Program-made: the position numbers and the translations under genes | Assembly: GCA_963555705.1 (NCBI GenBank) | Contig: OY743176.1 | Span: forward strand, 45,089,026 to 45,153,025 | Length of the DNA: 64,000 bases | Origin: Ligustrum vulgare | Lineage: Eukaryota > Streptophyta > Magnoliopsida > Lamiales > Oleaceae | Reading direction: 5' to 3' | Shown: in pieces, positions 45,973 to 57,247 of the stretch | How positions within the stretch are numbered: position 1 is the stretch's first letter | How the letters are laid out: each line of letters opens with the position of its first letter | Notes under the pieces: generated by a model | Told to the model about the DNA's origin: nothing | Seen by the model: only the letters and a program-made list of their open reading frames with translations | Database searches by the model: none

Positions 45973-47609
45973 TATAGGTATTTTATTAGCTTTACACTTT
46001 TAAGTGTTTGAACTTTGGGTCTCAGAACTTCAGGTTTTGTAGTATGTTCAATTTAACCTGGATGCATATTTTGGCCCACTATTTTTTGTCAATTTTTTTT
46101 CAACATATTTTCCTTTATTATCCTTGCTATAATTCATATTATGATGAGGCCAGCTTTGCAGTTTGCTATTGCACAAGTGTTTCATAAAGTGTGTTGACAC
46201 AATTATCATTTCAATTATATTTCTTTCCCCACAACGACATAACTATAATGATCTCAAATTTTCAATATTACAAGTACTTGAACCTCTTCTGGAGATTAAC
46301 AATTAATTATGTCAATAAATACTCTCTCACGAGTATTTGCCTCTTCAATAAGACCATTATAATCATTTGCTCTATTTTTATTTATTTGGGGATCTTTGTT
46401 TGAATAAAAATCGCTACGCTTCAGGTGTGTCATATATGAGATAGAGCATCTGTAGCTAATATATGAGATTTTGTCAATCTCTTATAGATATTACATCTTG
46501 TAATTATGTTATCTTTGAACGTTTCATTTATATTGTCAATCGAACTTCTGGTTCGTATTGTTAATTGCGAGGATATATATAACATAATATGATGCATTTG
46601 TATGATTTTAAACTATTAATCCTCCCCCTAATGCTGAGAAGTTTTTCTAATCAAACTGACGATCATTTTTTCGACGTAATAAAATATCACTCATTTGGGA
46701 TATATGTTCAAATCATGCATTTATTCTCAGCATTCTTTATTTTCCATTTCAGTGTATTGTGGTGGATCAATTGCACTATAAAAAATTAGATGAAAAATTA
46801 GGCTCTAACCATAAGTCAATTATGATGGGGAGAATTATGATGTTGGCATGATAAGTAATAGAATTCCCCAAACAAAAATGAAAAGTATTTTGTTCTCAAT
46901 TAAATTAATTGGAGGCCTTTAACAAGCAATAATATTAAACCATTTATTGACATCCCAACTAACACTTATTAAAATGTTGAGATTCTTGTCCACTAGCATT
47001 ATCAAGACACATTCTTGATTATATAATCTGAAAATTATGCTCATAATTTAAAATTTGAGCAATAATTTCGTAAACTTTAGGTTGCAAACACCATGTAATC
47101 ATCTAATATGTGTATTAAATCCATTAGATACAAAAAATATTTAGATTATCAACGTGTAGTATGATGGGCCCATTTATCACCCTAATTAATTTTTGAAAAT
47201 ATAGGGAATTTAATCACTATTTTAGCTAGATGGTTAATGAAAAAGATTTCATGAAAGAGAACAAACATCATATAGGATTGAACTGAAGAAACTTCTGGTT
47301 CTTCATTGAGTATCCATTTTAATTTCGCATCATTATTGATCCAGTGATGATCCAACTAGTCATGCCAAATGATAAAATCAAATTGAATTTCTAGTTCAAT
47401 ATAAGATATCATTCAATTATTTAATTTCGAAGAATATGATTAAACATTATATAATCATATATCATTCAAGAGTCAAAATAATCAATGTCCTTATAACATT
47501 AGTTATATGTTTTCCTTTAGGGATAAACATGAACTCAAAATGATATATTCTTTGAAACATGTGCTACTTCGAAAGCATGTTTTTATTGCTCATTCAAAAT
47601 CAGTATATC

Positions 47610-47880
47610 AATATTCTTCTGGAATATTAACAATAATATTTGAAATGCACAGATCTATGATTAATATTCTTCTAGAATATTAATATACTGTTGTGAAACT
47701 TTAGGAGCAACCATAAATTATTCTTCTAACATAATTATTGTTCTAAAATTTTGATTCTTCAAGAAAAAAAAGTCAATATTTTTCTGAAATATTGACAATT
47801 TATACACTTCAAGAGCAAATAGTATTCTTCTAGAATATTAATTATACTATTGTGCTACTTTAGGAGCAACAATATGATGA
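47610..47880. repeat. Repeated ATTCTTCTAGAATATT-type units
   Basis: Four to five copies of ATATTCTTCTRGAATATT or variants (47613, 47669, 47782, 47830), two followed by a shared block about CTTTAGGAGCAAC (47700 and 47868). The core TTCTAGAA is palindromic. They lie in the 5' part of the interior of the copia-type element. Confidence 0.65.
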
Positions 47881-48060
47881 ATTATTAATTTAAATATAAA
47901 AAATAAACAAATTTAACAAGATATAAATCACACACACACATAAACAGGGACTTGAAGTTTGAATTGTGTAGAAGCACAAGTTTGTCTTTCCAGAATGACG
48001 GAGATGAACAACATTTTTGGTTGTGTTGCTGCATTTATTGAGAGAATCGTGCTAATAACA

Positions 48061-48231
48061 TGTTATAAATTAGAGAGAAAAAAGAGAAGAATAGTCACCA
48101 ATAAACTTATGTGTTTTATTATGAACCAGAATCTCATATATATAGGGAAAAATAGGGATATACAAAGTAAAAATGTCTAGGGTTACAAGAGTACAATTGT
48201 CATTCATCAATACAATATAATAATTACAACA
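48061..48231 (-). repeat. 5' LTR (short) of the non-coding copia-type element
   Basis: 171 bp. On the minus strand it is followed by TGTTATTAGCACGATTCTC (48042-48060), the position of the primer site; it is not the initiator-Met sequence. Confidence 0.85.
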
Positions 48232-48979
48232 TCCCTAGAATTATTGTTTTATTAATTTCTTTATAATCTTTAGTTATTTTTTATCATTTTTCTTATATAA
48301 AAGAGTAATTTTAGGGAGGCATTCTTTGGGGAGTACATTTTATCTAAATTTGTTCAACATTTTATGAGTAATTCAAGATTTTTACATTTTTCTAAATTTT
48401 GTTCCGTTGTTTTATCTAAATTTGTTCCTAATTTATTTAGTAAAAATAGATTATTTTTTTTCAGTTTAGTTGTTTATGTTCTCCAAATCCTCCTTCTCCT
48501 AATAATATAAAGGGTATAAGTTTTCCATAATTTTCTGTTATCAAAGGCCATCACAATTATTTGATAAATCTTATACTAATTATAAAATCTAGGTTCTATT
48601 TTTGGTAATGTTACAGACATTTTTCTAAATCTTATAAATTTAGCTCCGATACCAAGGTGGGTGGATCGGATTTTTAAATGCAAAATTTATCAGTGTCTAT
48701 TATTATTCTAATTCTGAAAAAAGTCTTTGTTCTATTTATCTAATAATATTCAGGTAATTAATAGTTTCTTGTCTTATTTCTTGTTCTCTTATTATAATTT
48801 AAGATATTCTCTATTTTGATCTGATCATCTAATAATTTCTCTACTTATTTCTATAATCTTGTACTTATTCCTCTTCCCGTTCTATGTAATTCTGAAATTT
48901 AAAGGTATAAGTAATAATATGGGTATTTTCATTATTACGAGTTTTAGAAGTCTTGTGAGACTTTTTAAAACTTGAGGAT
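48232..48979 (-). pseudogene. EPRV piece A: leader, primer site and start of ORF1
   Basis: The minus strand carries a long AT-rich leader (48979 to about 48660), the primer site (48643-48654), then ATG near 48621 followed by a short frame with stops (MSVTLPKIEPRFYN). The segment ends at the copia-type element; 32 bases near its end (48302-48333) recur at 43749-43780 on the other side. The gypsy element at 48980-60652 is inserted in or next to the leader. Confidence 0.6.
48643..48654 (-). promoter_or_regulatory. tRNA-iMet primer site of the EPRV
   Basis: Minus strand TGGTATCGGAGC, one mismatch from the initiator-Met consensus TGGTATCAGAGC used by caulimovirids. No LTR end precedes it, which supports a pararetrovirus rather than an LTR element. 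Confidence 0.7.
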
Positions 48980-50796
48980 TGTAATACTCCGAAATTTTTT
49001 TGTACTCGTTTAATTTATTCATTTAATTTTTTTTATGATAATTTAACTTTTCAAATTTTCTATGGCCAAAATTATTAATGATTGCCAAGTTTGCATTGTT
49101 GGTTGATTAAAAATTTTCCAAGATTAGTTAATTAAGTTTTTTTGGGGATTAATATCAAGTTTTATACCTAATTCCTAGTGATAAGTATTTCATATAATCT
49201 TGGCCGAGAGTTATCTTAGGAGTGAAGTAATTTTCTTGCAATGTAAAGGCAAGCATGACATGAGGTGTATAGTTAGGTAATAACAAAGCATGAGGTGTCA
49301 AGTAGTTGCAAGCTATCTTAATAGTGAAGAAATTTTTCCTAGCATTGCTAGCATGAGATGTTTAACTTAAGCATGAGGTGTCCAATTAAATATATGAGGT
49401 AAATGCATGGAGTGCATGCAAGATCTATTGGAGATAAATCTTGCATGTGGATACACCAATAGGAAATAGTTAACCTCTTGTCCTTACTTAGTTCATAGGT
49501 CTTCTTTCCTTGGATTATTAAGGGACGTTCCTTATATGTCTTGGCAACCAAAATATTACTTTCAAAGAAAAAACCAACATCAAGAGTTAGTGTAAGAGAG
49601 TAAAGAGAAAAGATATAGTAAGAATAGAAGAAGAAGAAGAGCAAAGGCTAGCACTTTCAAGTATACTATTCCACCAAAATTTCTCCAAGCTTTAAGGTAA
49701 GATACTTTCTATGCTCAAGTGGTAGGATTTCATGGTAATATTTATGCTTAAGCTATGCATGAAAAACCATAATATGAAAGATGTGGACAAGTCCACAAAG
49801 TTAGATATCTATTTATGCCTTAGGACAAGTCCGAAGGGCACCGGCAAGCCGGAATGTGCAAGTATGTGTTTGAATGCTTTCTTTTGTGTAATATTAACAT
49901 GTTAAATCTGAGCATGATATCTTACTGAGTATTCTTTATACTCATAGTATTTTATACTAAATTCTCAGATTCATGATCGTTGAGTCGGAGGAAGTCAGTC
50001 GCCTACTCGATGATGGATTAAGGACATTTTTTTTCATCAGTTTCCTTTTCGTATGTTTTGTTAAAAAAAAAAAACCTGTTTCCCATATGTTTTTCTTGTA
50101 GTATTAAATATAAACATGTATAAGACATGATTTAATATGGTAATGAAAGTAAATTTTGTGATCATATCTTTCATGTTATGCTAAGAGAAATTTTTATAGA
50201 CCTTTTCCTGTAATGATAAAAGAGGCAGAAACTGGACAGGTTTTTAGAGTCAATTCAAAATACTATTACTAATTCTATATATACCTATTTGAGACTATAA
50301 AAATACTTCTGCATTCCTATTTGAGTTTTCTTTATTTGAGCTCAAGAATCACTCCATTTGGATTTGTGTGGCCTGAGATATAAATTTTTAAGCGTCAAAA
50401 GGTCAATCTGAAATTTCTGTGCAGGACCTCACTGTTTATTAAGCGTCTATATCACATGATCTTATTAATTTTTCATATTTTAATATAGGAAAATAATTGA
50501 AAATATCTTTCCAATTCCACAGATTTCATAGAAAACGGAGTTGGGATGAATGTTATAAAAATGTTTGAACTGGCTGCCCCAACTAGCCGTGACTACACCG
50601 AGTTCGTTTACGTAAAGAAAAATTTCAGGTCAGCATGTACTTCTGCTGGCCATTAAATTTTATAGAGATATTTTACTACAATTTGAAAATAAGTTTCCAG
50701 TATATATTTCATTTTATTTAAGAGTTTTTCCATGTGACAAGCAAAAGTTATTATGTTTAATACGTGACACTCGAAGCTAAGGTTCGGGGCGTCACA
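48980..50796 (+). repeat. 5' LTR of the Tekay-like element
   Basis: Starts TGTAATACTCCG, ends GGGGCGTCACA. It carries a doubled 'CATGAGGTGT' phrase set (49255-49410) and a GAAGAAGAAGAAGA run near 49627. A 98-codon antisense ORF (49348-49644) is conserved in both LTRs but looks fortuitous. Confidence 0.92.
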
Positions 50797-50799
50797 GCG

Positions 50800-50811
50800 T
50801 GGTATCAGAGC
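50800..50811 (+). promoter_or_regulatory. Primer binding site, tRNA-iMet
   Basis: TGGTATCAGAGC three bases after the LTR. Confidence 0.93.
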
Positions 50812-51118
50812 GGTTATACTTTTCTGTAGACTTTTTGTAGATTTAATGAGTCTAGTATGAACTTTATATGTCTTTAATTATGCATAAGCGTTTTAAGAAA
50901 GTTACTGTCCATCATCATCGAGCAAGCTAGCAATTGACTTTCAACCGGCGATCAAGGTAAAAATCTTTTTCAAAGTTTATGAGTTTTCTTATGCAATGAA
51001 CTGTGCTATATCTATAGGATTATTTTTGAATTAAGTCATACATGAGATTATGAATTCATTGTGTAATTATATTTATTAGAGCCTAGTAGAGTAACGTAAT
51101 TAATTTTCTATCCTAGTT

Positions 51119-51682
51119 ATGGCAAGAATGATAAGAACCCCCACCAAGACAAAAGCTTGTGGTTTTGCGGAGAAGCGGGATGTGTTATTGGCATTTTATC
51201 ATAATTATTGTATGCATCCGCTCCATAGCTTAGAGCAACATCTTGACCTACTAGATTGCATTATTGAGATGTTGTGGAAAATACACCATGGCATAAGGGA
51301 TAAGGTGAAGATACTACGGTTATATGAAACTGTTCCAGAACCTTGGGCTTCAGTTATAAATGAGATTGTGCAATGGTCTGATGATGACCTTTCATATGAG
51401 GATCTTACATATTTACTTCGAGAAAGTTATGAAATTAGTCACAATTTACAGCGAAACTTTAAGAAGACTATGACCTTGTCCTTGACTACTAGTCTACGAG
51501 CTACCAATTCTAGGCTAGATAATGGACTATTGGCTAAGTGCTTTCCTAGAGTTCTCGATGAAATTCTTCCAGTAGGACTAGTACCAATCCTAGCTAATTC
51601 AGAGCAAAGTGTGTTAGAGGAAGAACCAGAAGAAGACCCAGAGGAAGACCCCGAGGAGGATCCAGAAGAAATAGAAGATTAG
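51119..51682 (+). CDS. Extra ORF before gag in the Tekay-like element
   Basis: 187 intact codons from ATG to TAG in an element whose gag and pol are broken. I recognise no named family. Residues 1-25 are basic. Residues 60-110 are probably helical (IRDKVKILRLYETVPEPWASVI, then a DDDLSYEDLTYLLRES stretch) and in spacing resemble the LP..Y..LV......LT.EEL..RL..E block of copia-type gag proteins. The C-terminus is very acidic with three EEDP repeats. It lies between primer site and gag, same strand, with its own ATG. It might be a captured gag-like or accessory protein, or a former N-terminal exon. The resemblance is my impression only. Confidence 0.6.
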   Translation: MARMIRTPTKTKACGFAEKRDVLLAFYHNYCMHPLHSLEQHLDLLDCIIEMLWKIHHGIRDKVKILRLYETVPEPWASVINEIVQWSDDDLSYEDLTYLLRESYEISHNLQRNFKKTMTLSLTTSLRATNSRLDNGLLAKCFPRVLDEILPVGLVPILANSEQSVLEEEPEEDPEEDPEEDPEEIED

Positions 51683-51786
51683 ACACCATCTTATCTAGCT
51701 ATCTTTGTTTTTGGAATAGAATAGGATGTAATGCGTACATCTACTTTTGAGTGTATAGTATCTTAATATGACTTCTGTTTGTAAAA

Positions 51787-51829
<43 letters not shown>
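51787..51829. repeat. TA microsatellite
   Basis: About 20 TA units between the extra ORF and gag. Confidence 0.95.
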
Positions 51830-51832
<3 letters not shown>

Positions 51833-51919
51833 GGAAAGTTGTCTTGGCCTTTCACTTTTTCAAGTGAGTGTTTCATTTTGAAGTATTTCTAACTGGATGA
51901 ATATTTTCATTCAAAGGAA

Positions 51920-53647
51920 ATGCCTCCGAAGCGCAACCACAGAAGTGCACCAAATTCCTATATGAACTTAGGCAGCGGAAATGCTAATGCTAGTTCTAGT
52001 GGTGGCGAAGTTAATGTAGCAAACTTTGCACAAGAATTGCTTGCCATAATGCGGGAGTTGGGAAAACAACAGCAACAACAGGCACCACCTCTCACGGAGC
52101 AACGAACACCTAATCAACAAGTACCAACTGATCAACAAGTGCCCAACCAACGCGCTATTCAACCTCAAATAGTACCCAACCCGAGGGATCGAACTGCAAT
52201 GATAGAGCAGTTTCGTAAAATGAACCCTCCATCGTTCGAGGGGAGCACGGATCCCTTAGCAGTTGAAGACTGGTTACGAGAACTAGAACGTATCTTTAAG
52301 TTTATAAGATGTGAAGATTCTGAAAAAGTAACATTTTCAGTGTTTATGTTAAAGAAGGGGGCCAGCCATTGGTGGGACATGACTACCAGATCGTTAACAA
52401 CTGCCGAAGAACAGACTATAACTTAGGTGAGGTTTAAGGAACTGGTAGAAGAAAAATTCTTCCTGGCAGCTGTGAAAGATCAAAAGGAGATGGAATTCCT
52501 AAGACTCCAACAGGAAACCATGACCCTCGTGGAATATGAGCGTAAGTTTGAGGAATTATCAAGGTTTGCTCCACATCTAGTGGATACGGAGGAAAAGCGA
52601 GCTAGAAGGTTCGAACGTGGGCTTCAACCTTATGTTCGTGATATAGTATCAGTTCTCGAGCTGGGCACTTATCGAGAAGTCTTGAAGCGAGCACAGACCA
52701 TTTCTTATCAAAGGACTCAAAATACTGGAAATTCCCAACAAGTCCAAAATTTCGCTGGTAAGAAAAAGTGGAGCTTTGATAGACAAAATAACGGTAGAGG
52801 AAAGTGGAATAATCCTCCAAAGAAAGGAAAGGCTGAGACATCAGGAGTTGGTGATGTTAAACGTTGTCCTAAGTGCGATAGACCTCACAAAGGAGAGTGC
52901 TTATTGGGAAAAAATGGTTGTTTCAAGTGTGGAAAATCAGGACATTTTGCTAAAGAATGCCCCCAGAATCAGGCACAGAAGGCTGGAGATGACAAGAAAG
53001 AGAAGGCAAGGGTTTTCTCCTTATCTAGGCAAGAAGCAGAGAGAGACCCTAATGTCCTAGCAGGTATCGTCTCTGTTTCCAATATGCCTGCATTTGTACT
53101 TATAGATTCTGGAGCTACTCATTCGTTCATTTCTTCTTCATTTGTTGCAAGGTCTAAAGTAGAATGTGAATTCCTTCCGTATACCTTAGAAATCTCTCTT
53201 CCATCTGGAAAGATACTTGTTGCTGACCAAATAGCTAGAGATCTTAAGATGGAAATTGATGGTAGAGGTATAGCAGTAGATTTAATTCTGCTAACGATAA
53301 AAGACTTTGATGTTATCCTTGGTATGGATTGGTTGTCTAAAAACTATGCAACCATTCGTTGTACCGAAAGAGTGGTTATTTTCCAAAGATCGAGGGAAAA
53401 GGAGTTTCGTTTTGTAGGAACTGAGACAAATACTTTGCCTCCTATAGTGTCAACAACTAGGGTTGAAAGGATTTTGAGGAAGGAATTATGTCAGGGATTT
53501 CTAATATTGATGTTCAACATTAAACAAGATAAGTTGTCAGTTGAGGACGTTCGAATAGTTCAACACTATAAAGATGTTTTTCCAGAAGATCTTTCAGGTG
53601 TACCTCCAGACAGACAAGTAGATTTTACCATCGACTTAGTACCAGGA
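51920..53647 (+). pseudogene. gag: Tekay-like gag and protease, split by a stop and an LTR insertion
   Basis: Starts MPPKRNHRSAPNS. The first piece (51920-52426) has a Gln/Pro-rich linker then the capsid start (FRKMNPPSFEGSTDPLAVEDWLREL). TAG at 52424 replaces the Trp-like codon between ITT and VRFKEL; the next piece stays in frame to 53647: EFLRLQQETMTLVEYERKFEELSRFAP, a two-part zinc knuckle (CPKCDRPHKGEC and CFKCGKSGHFAKEC, the latter 52919-52960), and the protease VLIDSGATHSFISS (about 53095-53135) with intact DSG. VILGMDWLSKNYA follows. The frame is then cut by the solo LTR at 53648. Confidence 0.9.
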
Positions 53648-56081
53648 TGTAGCGATCGAGAATTTTCTTGATTTATTCGAATAAATATTTTATTTTAAAA
53701 ATAATAATAATAAAAAAAAACGTGTCGCTTCGACTTTGCTCATTCATTCATGTATTTTAAACGCGTGTCCGTCTAGCCAATTAAGTGAAATTAAATTTAT
53801 TTTAAAACTTAGTCAAATTTCAATTTTTATCAAAAATATTTCAATATCACAGTTTATTTTCAAAGCCCAACTATTAATTATATTAAGTCCCAATTTTAAA
53901 TATTTTAATCCAATCCAACTTATCGAGCCCAAATGTTTTTACCAATCGTTCAAGCCCATTTAAAAACCCAATAAGTCATTCTTGGCCCAACTAAATCAAC
54001 AACTTATTTTCCAAGTATTTCCTTACACAACCATATTCACTTCCAAAATTCTCACAATTTTCCATAAATCAAGATTTAACCTAAACTACCATGTTTAACA
54101 CCTAAATCAACTATTAAATAGATCCCTCACCTCTTTCCCCTCGGCACCACAGACCAAACATCTCGAGAAAACTTCTTCATCCTCCTCCTCTGCATCACAA
54201 CAATATCACCACCAGTCCACTGCAACACCATAGCCAAGATGCCAAGACTCCAAAGTCATGGCCAACCACCATGGTCGAACCTCTAAACCATCAACCCCGT
54301 TCCCACAATCTGTAAACCTCAAGAAATCACTCAATCCATACCCAAATCACCCACTCGAGTCACAATTTCCAAACCACCACCAGCTCCATAGACGACCCTC
54401 AACCACCGAACCTCCATTGTGAGTCCTCTGCAGAACCATGAGCAGAACACAATCATCACCCAACCACTTTCAACCTCGAGACCAACCACAACCATCGAGC
54501 AACCAAGCACCTCCACTGCCTTCCACGTCAAATTTTTCGCACATCAATTCCACAATCCCATAATCGCTCTAATCAATTCCAACAACACGAACACCACAAT
54601 TCACCACCAGCAGAAACCTACCGCAATACCGCTGCCAAATTAGTACCACCTCGCTGTCGCCAACCACGTCGGAATCACCACCTCCGACCGCCACTGCCCA
54701 CTCTTAGTCACCCTCAAATCTCACCCAAATCAAAACACAAAAACCAAAAATAAGCTTTACCCAATACTTACCTCGACTACAGGTCTTGGATGGGGGATTA
54801 TTGTCTGAAAAATCACCGGAAAACTTCGAAACCCAAACTTCCCGTCGCGGTTTCTTGCACCCAAATTGATCCCCACTTCAAATCTTCGCACACCCATCCC
54901 ACACTCATCACCGCCAGGTTCCGGCGGTGCCATCTCCGGTGTATTGGCCGGAGACCGGCCGTGACGGAAGAGGCCCTCTTCCGTCGTATCTCTCTCTCTC
55001 TCGGCTTCAACTGAGAGAGAGAATGTAATGAATTGTTATTTTAAAACATGATTCCAACTTTTTCCCTTTAGTCCTACAAGTTTTAAAAGTTATTTATTTT
55101 AGTCCCTGTTAGTTTAAAAGTAATTATTTCAGTCCCTATTCTTTTTAATTAAGTTACTTCAGTCCTTTAGTTTTAAAATATTTATCTTTAGTCCCAAGTT
55201 TTCAATTTGAGTATTTTATGACCCTGAGTTTTGACTAAAATATAATTTGGTCAGGAACTTTTCGGGTTTATCAATTTAGTCCCTAATTTCAAAGTATTCA
55301 TTTTAGTCCCTCACCTTTCAAAAATATTCATTTTAGTCTCTCAACTTTCAAATCATCAATTTCAGTCCCCAAATTGTAAATTATCATTTTTAAACCATAA
55401 ATTTCAAAAGATTAATGTAACTTATTGGCTAGACGAGGCGTAAGGAGATTTGAAAGATTTAAGTCATTCCCGCTCAACCACACTCATTAAGGTAGACTCT
55501 AATTTACAAATTTTTCTAATTTCAAAAGTGCGCATCAATAATTATTTGGATTATAAGTTTAGCATGTATGATTGTGTTCATGAGAATTACTTGCTTTCTA
55601 AGCATGAGACTATGTTACGAGAATTTACTTGCTTAAATGCATGAGACTTGAACTTGTATGTTATTTACTTGTTCATGAGAATACTGGTGGTCGTTAGACA
55701 CCTGAGACTTGAATATCATGATTATGTGTTTTAATTTATGATGTTAAATGATTATTGTGCGCGAGTCTACTGAGTATTTCTATGAAATACTCACGTTTTC
55801 CAAAATAAAATTTTGCAAATGACGGAGTTGGCGGCTGGGCGTACGATGGTGGCCATTATTAAGATTTTAGAATGTTATTTGAAATTATAAACTTATTTTA
55901 TTATGTTATGTTGAAGTTATTTTCCATGTTTAAACTATTTTGACCGTTTGAATCAATTTTTATAAAGTTATGTGGAATGGAATTTTAATTAAATTTATTT
56001 TCCGCTAAATTATTATCTTCAAGGTAAATTTTTAAACGATGAAGTGTCGTTCCCGGGTTCCGCGGAATTCGGGGCGTTACA
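53648..56081 (+). mobile_element. Solo LTR (2.4 kb) inserted in gypsy pol
   Basis: Starts TGTAGCGATCGAGAATTTTC, ends TTCGGGGCGTTACA, flanked by perfect CAGGA duplications (53643-53647 and 56082-56086). The gypsy frame continues on both sides (VPG before, ATPISKAPY after). Inside: AT-rich left part, a CCA/ACC-rich tract (54160-54790), a GC-rich patch (54910-54980), a GAGAGA run (55010-55022) and many TTTAGTCCC/TCAGTCCC phrases (55065-55380). No gene is convincing. Confidence 0.9.
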
Positions 56082-56086
56082 CAGGA

Positions 56087-57247
56087 GCAACACCTATTTC
56101 AAAGGCTCCATATCGTATGGCACCGTTGGAACTGCAAGAGTTAAAGGCACAGTTGAAGGAATTTCTTGATAAAGGTTTTATTAGACCAAGTGTATCACCT
56201 TGGGGTGCGCCTATGTTGTTTGTGAAAAAGAAGGATGGAACAATGAGACTGTGTATTGACTATCGAGAATTGAATTGCCTCACTATCAAAAACAAATACC
56301 ACTTCCAAGAATAGAAGATTTGTTTGACCAACTCAAGGGGGCTACAGTATTTTCGAAGATTGATCTGAGATCAGGATATCATCAATTGAGAATTAAGTCA
56401 GATGACATCCCTAAGACATCTTTTAGGACGCGTTATGGGCATTATGAATTTTTGGTGATGCCTTTTGGATTAACCAATGCCCCAGCAGTATTTATGGATC
56501 TAATGAACAAGGTATTCCATGAATACTTAGATCAATTTGTCATAGTTTTTATTGATGACATCTTAATTTATTCGAAGAATGATGAAGAACATGAGAAACA
56601 TCTCATGATTGTAATCACAACACAAGGCATTGAAGTAGACCCAACTAAAGTTGAAGCAGTGAATAATTGGACAAGACCAACCAATGTTGGAGAAATACGT
56701 AGCTTTTTGGGATTGGCTGGTTACTACAGAAGGTTTATCGAGGGATTTTCTAAAATAGCAGGACCATTGACCCAGTTGACTCGTAAAGGGATAAAATTTC
56801 AATGGACAGAGAAATGTGAACAGAGCTTCCAGGCGCTGAAACGAAGATTAGTAACAGCTCCAGTATTAACAATACCAGATGAATTAGATGGATTCGTCAT
56901 ATATAGTGACGCTTCAAAACAAGGCATAGGGTGTGTCCTGATGCAGAAAGGAAAGGTGATAGCTTACGCTTCTAGACAATTGAAACAATATGAACAGAAC
57001 TACCCAACACATGATCTAGAATTAGCTGCAGTAGTTCATGCCCTTAAGATATGGCGTCATTACTTATATGGAAGTAGGTGTGATATATATATACTGATCA
57101 CAAGAGTCTGAAGTACTTTTTCACCCAAAAGGAACTAAATATGAGGCAGAGGAGATGGCTAGAGCTTGTAAAGGATTATGATTGCACTATCCTTTACCAT
57201 CCAGGTAAAGCTAATGTAGTAGCAGAAAGACAATTGGACATTTAACA
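56087..57247 (+). pseudogene. pol: Tekay-like RT and RNase H, frameshifted, internal deletion
   Basis: RT resumes with [41 protein letters not shown] frameshift near 56280 leads to 56275-57111: [16 protein letters not shown], then the catalytic FIDDILIYS (56549-56575). At about 56607 the sequence jumps from EKHL to [16 protein letters not shown], omitting roughly 30 residues that the family has there. RNase H ([26 protein letters not shown]) follows to a frameshift at about 57090. [10 protein letters not shown] and the DALSR-like end follow in another frame with a second small deletion near 57225. Confidence 0.88.

Larger units (their letters stand above)
43914..48231 (-). mobile_element. Short-LTR copia-type element with non-coding interior
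   Basis: Two 171-bp LTRs (43914-44084 and 48061-48231) in direct orientation. On the minus strand each starts TGTTGTAA and ends TATAACA. Minus-strand polypurine tract TAGGGGAAG abuts the left LTR (44085-44093). The interior (about 4 kb, including a 700-bp solo LTR) has no gag or pol. It has repeated phrases of the type TTAAAACCTTGTC...AATGGGA (44125-44680) seen in degenerate plant copia elements. Flanking pentamers TATCT and TCCCT do not match. Confidence 0.78.

Noticed and set aside
48643..48654. Reading this primer site as that of an LTR retrotransposon on the minus strand
   Set aside because: No TG...CA LTR end lies before it, and the downstream RT/RNase H has no integrase, which fits a pararetrovirus better.
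49348..49644. 98-codon antisense ORF, repeated as 101 codons at 59196-59501
   Set aside because: It lies inside both LTR copies, so its conservation only reflects LTR identity. Composition (Phe/Tyr-rich start) looks like translated AT-rich DNA and no family comes to mind.
54331..55014. Several 65-75 codon ORFs in the solo LTR at 53648-56081
   Set aside because: Frames come from CAC/CCA-rich repetitive sequence in an LTR; same-length frames on both strands.
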